21,055 nucleotides of DNA from a virus. Position 1 is the first letter of the stretch, and every line of letters begins with the position of its first letter. Shown here piece after piece: positions 13,053 to 18,690 of the stretch. A program made the position numbers and the translations under genes. Under the pieces are notes generated by a model. It was not told the DNA's origin. It searched no databases and was given only the letters and a program-made list of their open reading frames with translations. The DNA is taken from positions 1-21,055 of the IMG/VR virus record IMGVR_UViG_3300021131_000063. The stretch is one strand, 5' to 3'.

Positions 13053-13790
13053 ATGTCCATTCAGTTTAGACGTTTCTTTTCCGTTGATAGTCCAAAAGCA
13101 ATCAAAGCGAATTCCTTTGGCTGGCTTAATGCTATTAATTACATGGCACCAGCTGCGACTGCTGGCTTTGGGGATTTTTGTCCAGATGCTTCCGACGGAT
13201 GCCGTTCGATTTGCTTAGGCGAGCACTCAGGACAGGCCGCCATGCGTAAAGACGGTGAGGATAATGTGGTAACAATATCCCGCAAAAACAAAATCGCGTA
13301 TTTCATGCGAGACCGTCAGGCCTTTCTGTCCGAAGCTTGCTATCATATCAACAAACTAAAAGATCAGGCACTAGCCAATGATCTAAAGCTTGCTGTGCGT
13401 CTTAATGGTTCCACGGATATTGCATTTGAGGGAATTCGAGATAATGCCGGAAAAACGATTTTCGACCATTTTCCGGAAATCCAGTTTCTTGACTACACGA
13501 AAAACGCGAGACGGTTTAAGCGCAAGCTTCCGGACAATTACCATTTGACATTTTCTCGTTCGGAAACTAACGAGGCACAATGCCAAGAATTATTGGAACA
13601 AGGCCACAATGTCGCTGTGATCTTTGCGCATGGTTTACCAGTCCGCCGGAAGCTTTGGGGTGCGCGCATTATCGATGGCGATAAGCACGATTTGCGCTTC
13701 TTAGACCCTCGCGGCGTGATTGTCGGATTGTCACCAAAAGGAAACAAGGCGAAACGCGACATGTCCGGCTTTGTGTTGCGCGACTATTGA
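13053..13790 (+). CDS. Phage protein of the DUF7227 / gp88-like type with N-terminal three-Cys motif
   Basis: 245 aa from ATG 13053 (GGAG eight bases upstream); the longer open frame adds a non-natural hydrophobic start. Near the N-terminus is C-x6-C-x3-C (C43, C50, C54: FCPDASDGCRSICLGEHSGQ), then SRKNKIAYFMRDRQAFL (77-92), KLAVRLNGSTDIAFEG (112-127) and a C-terminal GVIVGLSPKG (221-230). I know this order from a widespread phage family (DUF7227, related in pattern to the mycobacteriophage gp88 domain); names are from memory. The barrel-like alternation of strands and helices and the clustered cysteines recall metal or Fe-S binding, but the spacing is not the radical-SAM C-x3-C-x2-C. Function unknown. 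It is divergent from the DUF932 gene and ends at a terminator. Confidence 0.78.
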   Translation: MSIQFRRFFSVDSPKAIKANSFGWLNAINYMAPAATAGFGDFCPDASDGCRSICLGEHSGQAAMRKDGEDNVVTISRKNKIAYFMRDRQAFLSEACYHINKLKDQALANDLKLAVRLNGSTDIAFEGIRDNAGKTIFDHFPEIQFLDYTKNARRFKRKLPDNYHLTFSRSETNEAQCQELLEQGHNVAVIFAHGLPVRRKLWGARIIDGDKHDLRFLDPRGVIVGLSPKGNKAKRDMSGFVLRDY

Positions 13791-13817
13791 GGGATAGGGC
13801 GCAAGCCCTTCCCTTTT
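13791..13817 (+). terminator. Intrinsic terminator after the Cys-motif gene
   Basis: GGGATAGGGC (13791-13800) pairs with GCCCTTCCC (13805-13813), with one bulged T, around a GCAA tetraloop, followed by TTTT. A second small hairpin (CGCTGT/ACAGCG) follows at 13818-13837. Confidence 0.72.
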
Positions 13818-13931
13818 CGCTGTGTATTGCAACAGCGGCAAACGCTTCACGCTTGGGAGTCGGCGTGGTCAATGGCGGGGTAAAAGTCCTTAGACGTTCC
13901 CGTAATTATTAACCGAAAAGGAACCCAAACC

Positions 13932-14186
13932 ATGACCGGAATTTATACCGTCGTTAACGATAGCGACCTAATGGACGCACCCCATACCGTGTCTTTTTGC
14001 TACCGGAAACCCGCCGAAGAATATGTCCGCGAGTTGTTTAGGGTTTATTTGGAATATTCCAAAACTGACCCAACCGAACCGTTACCGGAACCCGAAACCT
14101 ACTACAACGGGGAAAAATACACGTTCGAGGGCGGATACTGCACCGAAACCGTCTTTTTAATCGAAACCGAATTACTGGGAGAGTAA
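13932..14186 (+). CDS. Small acidic protein, unknown function
   Basis: 84 aa, beginning MTGIYTVVNDSDLMDAPHTV, with many acidic residues and a Pro/Glu-rich middle (DPTEPLPEPETYYNGEKYTF). No membrane segment or known motif; two isolated Cys. AAAAGGAA lies about nine bases before the ATG at 13932. It is the first gene of a dense plus-strand array; the next gene begins four nt after its stop. I see no promoter of good quality in the 114-nt gap before it. Not recognised. Confidence 0.7.
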   Translation: MTGIYTVVNDSDLMDAPHTVSFCYRKPAEEYVRELFRVYLEYSKTDPTEPLPEPETYYNGEKYTFEGGYCTETVFLIETELLGE

Positions 14187-14190
14187 AACG

Positions 14191-14538
14191 ATGCTTTACA
14201 TTGTATCAAACGAAGACCTAAAAGAAACCGCCAATAATGCGGGGGAGAAAGAATGGTTTGCATATTTGGGGGACGCAGAAGAAGCCGCCAAACGCATTGC
14301 GAACGAAACAGGCATGCTGCAACACATCTATAGTTTTGTGCGGCACCATAGCATTATGCCCGAACCCGAAAGAACCTACCGCCTGTGCTTTAAAAAGATC
14401 GATGGTCATTATATGACCGTAAACGCTCATAACCTTGAGGAAGCGATTGAAAAGGGGAAAGACCGCCTGTCATCAACCGATTATGAATTCTATGACCATG
14501 TGGAACTCGCGTATCAGGAGACACCAGATGAAACGTGA
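14191..14538 (+). CDS. Small protein with C-terminal DpnD/PcfM-like pattern
   Basis: 115 aa. The N-terminal half (MLYIVSNEDLKETANNAGEK ... YLGDAEEAAKRIANETG) is helical. The C-terminal half (about residues 62-110: YRLCFKKIDGHYMTVNAHNL, then EEAIEKGKDRL and a Y/E-rich strand) has the strand-strand-helix-strand order of the small DpnD/PcfM-like proteins, in which a V-x-A-x-x-x-E-E-A-I motif is typical. Two later genes of this array share that pattern, so they may be paralogues. GGGAGA precedes the ATG by eight bases. The 3' end overlaps the next gene by 11 nt. Molecular role unknown. Confidence 0.7.
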   Translation: MLYIVSNEDLKETANNAGEKEWFAYLGDAEEAAKRIANETGMLQHIYSFVRHHSIMPEPERTYRLCFKKIDGHYMTVNAHNLEEAIEKGKDRLSSTDYEFYDHVELAYQETPDET

Positions 14539-14701
14539 TTACAAAGTGACCGTCACCAAGGTTTCAACCATTACCGTTACCGCTTATGATGAAGAGGACG
14601 CGATTGAGATTGCGTCCCAACTCCCCAATTCATTAACGGATTGGGAACACAAAACCGAATATGAGGCAGAAGAGGAATACGATTACGATGAAGAACCGTA
14701 A
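14528..14701 (+). CDS. Small DpnD/PcfM-like protein
   Basis: 57 aa from the ATG at 14528, which follows AGGAGA by six bases and lies within the end of the previous gene. The sequence MKRDYKVTVTKVSTITVTAY, then DEEDAIEIASQLP and an acidic tail (EYEAEEEYDYDEEP), is a compact version of the DpnD/PcfM-like strand-strand-helix-strand pattern. DpnD and PcfM themselves have no firm biochemical role. The 3' end overlaps the ArfA-like gene by 14 nt, so the three genes 14191-14897 are translationally linked. A longer open frame upstream, to 14435, lies inside the previous gene and is not used. Confidence 0.7.
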   Translation: MKRDYKVTVTKVSTITVTAYDEEDAIEIASQLPNSLTDWEHKTEYEAEEEYDYDEEP

Positions 14702-14897
14702 CCCAGTCGGGAAAGCATTACGCGATCCCGTATTCAGACAAAGGGTTGTGAAAGACAAAAAAGCGGAACACAACCGCCGACAATGCCGAACCCACAACCC
14801 CAAAACAGACTTCACAATGACAAAGAACAGAGGCGGGTCAAACCGCCTTTTTCATATAAAAAACAATACTTTAGTGTTGTTTTCCCGTCAAGGTTGA
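14688..14897 (+). CDS. arfA: ArfA-like alternative ribosome-rescue factor, with a terminator inside the ORF
   Basis: 69 aa as an open frame. Residues 9-23 read ALRDPVFRQRVVKDKK, almost the core of E. coli ArfA (D-P-L-F-R-Q-R-V-E-K-N-K-K). In ArfA this part and the basic tail bind the empty mRNA channel of a stalled ribosome and recruit RF2, so that peptides on non-stop mRNAs are released. A hairpin with a T-run (14831-14852) lies 43 nt before the stop, so transcripts ending there would code for about 55 residues without a stop codon. In E. coli the arfA mRNA is also made non-stop (by RNase III cleavage), which couples ArfA to failure of tmRNA. E. coli ArfA is 72 aa and its active truncated form about 55. 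The ATG at 14688 overlaps the previous gene; GAGGAA is 12 bases upstream. Short phage proteins with this N-P-V-x-K-A-L-R core are known to me as hypothetical proteins. Confidence 0.68.
   Translation: MKNRNPVGKALRDPVFRQRVVKDKKAEHNRRQCRTHNPKTDFTMTKNRGGSNRLFHIKNNTLVLFSRQG
14831..14852 (+). terminator. Intrinsic terminator inside the ArfA-like reading frame
   Basis: AGGCGG (14831-14836) pairs perfectly with CCGCCT (14843-14848) over a GTCAAA loop, followed by five T including the last paired one (14848-14852). In frame it encodes R-G-G-S-N-R-L-F. The stop codon of the ORF is 43 nt further on. Confidence 0.72.
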
Positions 14898-14920
14898 CAA
14901 CTATCAATTTTTGGTTTAAA
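14894..14920 (+). promoter_or_regulatory. Candidate promoter for the zinc-ribbon gene
   Basis: A perfect TTGACA (14894-14899) overlaps the TGA stop of the ArfA-like ORF. The best -10 candidates are TTTAAA after 15 bp or TAAAGA after 17 bp, both weak. It lies between the internal terminator and the gene at 14956, so a new transcript here would be logical. Confidence 0.4.
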
Positions 14921-14955
14921 GAACGGGTTAAGTGCTTGAAAAAGGATCACAAATT

Positions 14956-15153
14956 ATGAAAATGCGTTTCTATTATTGTCAAAGATGCGGTAGCACCCAT
15001 ATTTCCGCACCCACCACCACACAATGGGATCAGGCGGCTCAACAATGGGTTGCGGATGCACCGAACCTTGAGACGGGTTTCTGTGCGGTTTGTGAAGAAC
15101 CGACCCAGATCCGTGAGGGTTTGATTATGGAAAAAATCGAGGTTGAACGTTAA
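14956..15153 (+). CDS. Small zinc-ribbon protein
   Basis: 65 aa from ATG 14956, with AAAGGA nine bases upstream; a GTG at 14932 would add eight residues. Two Cys pairs, YCQRCGS (C8, C11) and FCAVCEE (C43, C46), are separated by about 31 residues. This is the classic C-x2-C ... C-x2-C zinc ribbon. The linker (TTTQWDQAAQQWVADAPNLE) includes two Trp. Such single-ribbon proteins are common in phages, where most have no assigned role; they may bind nucleic acid or a host protein. It begins just after the ArfA-like terminator and is followed 20 nt later by the coiled-coil protein gene. Confidence 0.75.
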   Translation: MKMRFYYCQRCGSTHISAPTTTQWDQAAQQWVADAPNLETGFCAVCEEPTQIREGLIMEKIEVER

Positions 15154-15173
15154 CCATACGGGGGTGAGTACAA

Positions 15174-15695
15174 ATGGACATTGTTGAACGGTTAATGAAC
15201 CGACACTGCTGCCAAGACAATTTTGACCAAGAGGCGGCGCAAGAAATCAAGCGGTTACGTAAGGCTCTGCAAGAAATTTTTGACCACGATAGCAGTTTGA
15301 ATGATGAATACACCTTCATTTCTTTTGTGGCAAAAAATGCTCTGAACACCAAAAAACAAGGCAAAGAAGAAGTGATGGACATTGTCGATAAACTCCGCCG
15401 TTTCCGCCCTACATATGGTTGGCCCGAAGAAAGTTCTGTGATCGTTGAGCCGACTATGAACCATGTTGCTGCTGACGAAATCGAACGGCTTAGGGGAAAA
15501 ATTAAGAAGCTGGAAAGAGAACTAGATAAAAAAGATGCCAATGCAGACATGCAATATTTAAATGGAATGAAATTCGGTTGGAATTGCAGTCTTTATGAAG
15601 ACAACGAAACGTACGAAACAGTAAAAAAATCAATCTTATTACAGATACGGCATTGGAAACAGCATTGGAGAAAGAGTGATGACAAAAATGATTAA
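15174..15695 (+). CDS. Coiled-coil phage protein with an internal duplication
   Basis: 173 aa. Two copies of a phage-type unit can be seen: MDIVERLMNRH ... EAAQEIKRLRKALQEI (residues 1-35) and MDIVDKLRRF ... VAADEIERLRGKIKKLE (69-120). Each is a short helix, a variable linker and an E-I-x-R-L-R coiled coil. A helical C-terminus with several Trp follows. The MDIV...RL...A-A-x-E-I-E-R-L-R unit is frequent in small accessory proteins of lambdoid and other phages; function unknown. The second unit has its own Met (codon 69), with an AAAGAAG stretch upstream, so a shorter product from about 15375 is possible. The start at 15174 has a GGGGGTGAG site. It overlaps the next gene by 17 nt. Confidence 0.72.
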   Translation: MDIVERLMNRHCCQDNFDQEAAQEIKRLRKALQEIFDHDSSLNDEYTFISFVAKNALNTKKQGKEEVMDIVDKLRRFRPTYGWPEESSVIVEPTMNHVAADEIERLRGKIKKLERELDKKDANADMQYLNGMKFGWNCSLYEDNETYETVKKSILLQIRHWKQHWRKSDDKND

Positions 15696-15888
15696 ATCAC
15701 GAATTAACGCATTGGAAATTGAAAACGCGGAATTACGGCGGGAAACCGTAACCTTACGTGATCAATTCGCTATGGCAGCGTTGCCATCCGTAATAAGGGA
15801 TGATCATAGGCAAGATCACATTGCAAAACGTGCATACCAAATAGCTGATGCTATGCTTGCAGCGCGGGACGATTCAACCGAAAATTGA
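15679..15888 (+). CDS. Small coiled-coil phage protein with the ADAML motif
   Basis: 69 aa from ATG 15679, which has GGAG eight bases upstream. The first 28 residues form a coiled coil (ALEIENAELRRETVTLRDQF). They are followed by DQFAMAALPSVI and IAKRAYQIADAMLAARD. The combination R-D-x-F-A-x-x-A-L ... I-A-x-x-A-Y-x-x-A-D-A-M-L-x-A-R is very common at the C-terminus of small phage proteins that carry different N-terminal parts. I know no function for it. It overlaps the previous gene and precedes a gap of 70 nt that ends in a very strong ribosome binding site. Confidence 0.75.
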   Translation: MTKMIKSRINALEIENAELRRETVTLRDQFAMAALPSVIRDDHRQDHIAKRAYQIADAMLAARDDSTEN

Positions 15889-15958
15889 GCGAAGTATTCA
15901 CCTTCCGGTTATGACCCACTGTTATAGTGACCGCCTTCCCAACCCACAGGAGGCCACT

Positions 15959-16192
15959 ATGGCAAAATTTATTGTTTCTTTATCCGCTCCTCTCGCTCGT
16001 GAATACGAGGTTGTTGCTGATGATATTGACGCAGCAATCGAAATCGCGACCGCTGAATTCATTAAAGATTTTCCGGTGGCGGCAAACACCGCCGAGATTG
16101 ATGAATTCGACGTGGAGGTTTCTGAGTCTTACGAAATCGACAATGACGGTAACGTTGTTGATGACGAAGAAGAAGACGCAGACGAAGAGTGA
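15959..16192 (+). CDS. Acidic DpnD/PcfM-like small protein
   Basis: 77 aa from ATG 15959, which has the perfect Shine-Dalgarno AGGAGG five bases upstream, the strongest in the window. The sequence MAKFIVSLSAPLAREYEVVA, then DDIDAAIEIATAEF and DEFDVEVSESYEID, follows the same strand-strand-helix-strand order as the genes at 14191 and 14528. It ends in a tail of about 17 residues that is almost only Asp and Glu. A strong acidic tail and strong translation would fit a DNA-mimic or an inhibitor that binds a basic host protein, but that is speculation. It is the last gene before a strong terminator. Confidence 0.72.
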   Translation: MAKFIVSLSAPLAREYEVVADDIDAAIEIATAEFIKDFPVAANTAEIDEFDVEVSESYEIDNDGNVVDDEEEDADEE

Positions 16193-16198
16193 TGAAAT

Positions 16199-16236
16199 GG
16201 GGGAGGGCCGAAACGGGGGGAAAGCCCTCCCCCTTT
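16199..16236 (+). terminator. Strong intrinsic terminator at the end of the plus-strand array
   Basis: GGGGGAGGGC (16199-16208) pairs perfectly with GCCCTCCCCC (16224-16233), 10 bp, followed by TTT. It separates the plus-strand array from the convergent helicase gene. On the minus strand the stem is followed by ATTTC, so it is weaker in that direction. Confidence 0.8.
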
Positions 16237-16297
16237 CTCAACCGCCGACAAAAGGAGCAAAACGGCGGGAGAAGTGTTCATAATTAACCGATATTGT

Positions 16298-17788
16298 TCA
16301 TGAGAACAACCGGCTTTCAGTATTAAATTCCAAAACCGCATATCCAATTTTACCCGCATCGGGTTGGTAGCGGATCTTTTTCACATAAATACCCGTTGTT
16401 GTATCATATTCCGGATCTCCAATCCGACCGATAATGACCCCCAAATCCGCTTTGTTCGCCCAATGGGAACTATCCGCGAGGTTATACAGCCCCAATTCTT
16501 CGCTATCCATTTGGCTTGATGCTTTCGTCGGGTGAACGACCACAATCACCAAAACATTGTATTGCATAGCGAATGATTTAAGCTTTTTGATGGCCCGACC
16601 GATATATTCCGTGTGGCTTTCGTCCGACCGCTTGCGATGCTCAATCTCGTTCCACGGGTCAATCAATACGCACTTAACCCCTTCACGAATGACAGCCGTC
16701 TGCATTTTATCAATCAACCAATCAATATCATGTTCCGTGTCCAAATCCGAACGGTTTGGAGCAATGAACGTGAAATACTTGTTAATAAAGGCCTTGGCTT
16801 TCTCCTGAAGCGCGACAGACCCATGCGTAAATTTACAACCCATAGCCGCCCCCATAATCGCGTGAGTGACATAAGGCGCGATCTGCATCTCGAATGAGGC
16901 TACAGCAATAGGCCATTTATGAAGCTTTGCGAGGTTCGCGACTAACTGCATCGTCCATGTGGATTTACCATGCCCCGGAAAACCGCCTACAACCATGAAA
17001 GCGCCGAGGTGAGGCTTGATGTACCCATCGACTAACGCCCAGCCTGTAGAGTACGTTTTTATTGGATCTGTAGGGGGAAAATCCTCCTCCTTGTACAGTC
17101 CGTCTATTGGGTACGGCTTGGCGGACGCAATACAGTCCAAAACAGCTTGCGGGCCGTGTTGAACCAAGACCTCATTAAAGTCTTTACATCCAGTTGGATA
17201 CACCACAAACGAACACCGAACACGATCCAAGCGACGTGCAAGTTCTTCAGATAATCGTTGACCAGCTTCATCATTGTCCGCCGCTATTATGATCCGTGGT
17301 ATTTTGGATATTATTTCCCAGTCATTAGCGAGGAAAGAATACTTTGTGTCACTTCCAAACTCGATGTCATCACATCCTTGAGGTACTCGTATAAGCTTAC
17401 CAGTACTATCACGAGGGGGAGGAGCACCATCAGGAACGGAAACAACAAAAGGCACACCGCACGCTGCCACACTGATTGCATCTATTTCCCCTTCCGTAAT
17501 AATGAGGGCCGCATCGCCCGATTGAACCATTGGGTCTTCTAACACATCAGCGTTAAAGAACCGTTTCTCACCACTTTTCTTTTGCCAGAATGTTTTTTGC
17601 GGGCCGCGATACTTCGCACCCACTTCAACACCGTGGCGGATAAACGGGAAAACAAATATGTCCCCGTTTTCATCTTGAATTACCGACCCATCCTGATCGC
17701 GCTTGCCGGAGTAGCATCCCATATGTTCTGCGATTATCTCCGTCAGCCCCCGACCTTCTAGCCACCTTTTGTGCATTTCCGAGATCAT
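16298..17788 (-). CDS. Replicative helicase-primase (TOPRIM + DnaB/T7 gp4-type helicase), lacking its own zinc finger
   Basis: 496 aa. TOPRIM primase part: ITEGEIDAIS (97-106, catalytic E100) and IIAADNDEAG (167-176, D171 and D173). Helicase part: Walker A GFPGHGKST (269-277), motif H1a ASFE (297-300), Walker B CVLIDPWNE (373-381), sensor VVVHPTK (416-422) and KIRYQP (471-476). This is the order of T7 gp4 and mitochondrial Twinkle. It would form a hexamer that unwinds the fork and makes primers. T7 gp4 carries an N-terminal zinc-binding domain; here that domain is in the previous gene, in another frame, overlapping by 119 nt. The codon right before the ATG at 17788 is TAG in the same frame. 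GGGG ahead of it is a fair ribosome binding site. Confidence 0.9.
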   Translation of the reverse strand: MISEMHKRWLEGRGLTEIIAEHMGCYSGKRDQDGSVIQDENGDIFVFPFIRHGVEVGAKYRGPQKTFWQKKSGEKRFFNADVLEDPMVQSGDAALIITEGEIDAISVAACGVPFVVSVPDGAPPPRDSTGKLIRVPQGCDDIEFGSDTKYSFLANDWEIISKIPRIIIAADNDEAGQRLSEELARRLDRVRCSFVVYPTGCKDFNEVLVQHGPQAVLDCIASAKPYPIDGLYKEEDFPPTDPIKTYSTGWALVDGYIKPHLGAFMVVGGFPGHGKSTWTMQLVANLAKLHKWPIAVASFEMQIAPYVTHAIMGAAMGCKFTHGSVALQEKAKAFINKYFTFIAPNRSDLDTEHDIDWLIDKMQTAVIREGVKCVLIDPWNEIEHRKRSDESHTEYIGRAIKKLKSFAMQYNVLVIVVVHPTKASSQMDSEELGLYNLADSSHWANKADLGVIIGRIGDPEYDTTTGIYVKKIRYQPDAGKIGYAVLEFNTESRLFS

Positions 17789-17984
17789 CTATTTCCCCGC
17801 CCGTCCAATTACAGTTAAAACAACGCCAACCGATGCCCGTCTCATCGATCCGCACTGATAAACAACGATCATGATTTTTCTTGCGCGTATGGCTGCATTG
17901 GGGACACAGGGTCTTGTAAGACCCCGCTTTCCCCGTTCGCAATTCTATCCCATGCGCCCGTGCTAACGCAAGCACGTCCATCAA
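17670..17984 (-). CDS. Primase zinc-finger domain protein, overlapping the helicase-primase frame
   Basis: 104 aa. It begins MMDVLALARAHGIELRTG and holds LCPQCSHTRKKNHDRCLSVR (26-45) and WRCFNCNWTGG (53-63). That gives two C-x2-C pairs (C27/C30 and C55/C58) about 24 residues apart, as in the zinc-binding domain of T7 gp4 and bacterial DnaG, which reads the primer start site. After about residue 65 the sequence no longer resembles a primase; the natural continuation (a GRGLTE-type linker) is in the neighbouring frame. So either the domain acts as a separate small protein with a tail of about 39 residues, or a frameshift joins it to the helicase. ATGA overlap with the upstream gene (17981-17984) shows coupling. 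Confidence 0.75.
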   Translation of the reverse strand: MMDVLALARAHGIELRTGKAGSYKTLCPQCSHTRKKNHDRCLSVRIDETGIGWRCFNCNWTGGEIDDLGNAQKVARRSGADGDNRRTYGMLLRQARSGWVGNSR

Positions 17985-18274
17985 TTTAACATTTCTTTAT
18001 TGATAAGGTTAAAATTACCAGCTTCAGGATTATGCATATGCGCGTGAATCAAAACCATAACACGGATATACAAATCATCTGGATTATCAGTATCACTCGC
18101 CATTAATGACGCGAGAACAGTCTGCATTGTCAAAATACCCATTGACAAGCTTTTACCGTTTACGACTTCCGCGAGTTGCTGACAAACCGCCTCAAACTCT
18201 TTGGCGTTTTCCGTCATAAATTCATTCGCATCGTTCAAAATTTTTTCATGATCTTTAAAACTAATCCGTTCCAT
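17981..18274 (-). CDS. Small protein of the replication operon, unknown function
   Basis: 97 aa from the ATG at 18274, preceded by GGGGAAAAGAG; a GTG at 18304 would add ten residues. The sequence is helical (MERISFKDHEKILNDANEFM ...), with a Met/Leu-rich C-terminal half (LYIRVMVLIHAHMHN). No motif that I know. It is coupled by ATGA to the zinc-finger primase gene, so it probably acts with replication or only shares its regulation. The N-terminus overlaps the small membrane ORF before it by 14 nt. Confidence 0.68.
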   Translation of the reverse strand: MERISFKDHEKILNDANEFMTENAKEFEAVCQQLAEVVNGKSLSMGILTMQTVLASLMASDTDNPDDLYIRVMVLIHAHMHNPEAGNFNLINKEMLN

Positions 18275-18392
18275 CTCTTTTCCCCATATCTTCACAAATT
18301 TCACACATTGCTTTTACGCAGATGATTACACTGGCCCACGTAATAATCCCCACAGGGATATACACGCATACAATGTCCAAATTACTGATCAT
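18261..18392 (-). CDS. Small single-span membrane protein (43 aa)
   Basis: 43 aa: MISNLDIVCVYIPVGIITWA, then SVIICVKAMCEICEDMGKRDGTD. Residues about 7-29 form one hydrophobic segment long enough to cross the membrane, with Lys and charged residues after it; three Cys lie around and after it. It exactly fills the gap between its neighbours: the start is within the last codons of the 83-aa gene, and the stop is 14 nt inside the 97-aa gene. There is no strong ribosome binding site, so it would depend on coupling. Function unknown; small phage membrane peptides include superinfection exclusion factors and holin partners, but nothing here decides. Confidence 0.5.
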   Translation of the reverse strand: MISNLDIVCVYIPVGIITWASVIICVKAMCEICEDMGKRDGTD

Positions 18393-18633
18393 AGGTCAAC
18401 CGATTGATCACTTCGAGGAATGAGGCGTATTGACGATACGTCATCATAACACCATCATCCGTAAACCTTGTATTATCAATCAGCATGTTAATCGCTTCAT
18501 TAATATTACGAAGCAAAAGAGCCGCCTTCCATTCGACCGTGTCTTCTTTATCAAACATCATTTGACCCGAATCACGAGCGTAATCGTCCGCAACCTGTGC
18601 CGCATTTTCTAATTGACTAATTAATTCAAACAT
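18382..18633 (-). CDS. Small acidic helical protein at the head of the replication operon
   Basis: 83 aa: MFELISQLENAAQVADDYAR, and later LLLRNINEAINMLIDNTRF and YRQYASFLEVINRLTYDQ. It is all-helical and amphipathic, with no Cys and no recognised motif. AAAGGA precedes the ATG at 18633 by nine bases. It is the first gene of the minus-strand unit that contains the helicase-primase, behind a promoter and an unusual set of inverted repeats. Function unknown. Confidence 0.7.
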   Translation of the reverse strand: MFELISQLENAAQVADDYARDSGQMMFDKEDTVEWKAALLLRNINEAINMLIDNTRFTDDGVMMTYRQYASFLEVINRLTYDQ

Positions 18634-18654
18634 GTATGGATCCTTTTGTTTCGT

Positions 18655-18690
18655 ATGCTCCCCGCGAGCATGTGGAATATAAACATGCTC
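18655..18690. repeat. Three alternating ATGCTC/GAGCAT half-sites across the promoter
   Basis: ATGCTC (18655-18660), GAGCATG (18666-18672) and CATGCTC (18684-18690) form two overlapping perfect inverted repeats. The second pair encloses the -10 box of the minus-strand promoter. The first pair would also fold into a stem-loop in the leader RNA. This looks like an operator. Confidence 0.55.

Noticed and set aside
13811-13919. Open frame reading CIATAANASRLGVGVVNGG
   Set aside because: It looks somewhat protein-like, but there is no start codon with a ribosome binding site and it begins inside a terminator.
14435-14527. Upstream extension of the 57-aa DpnD/PcfM-like protein
   Set aside because: It lies inside the previous gene and the strong AGGAGA site stands before ATG 14528.
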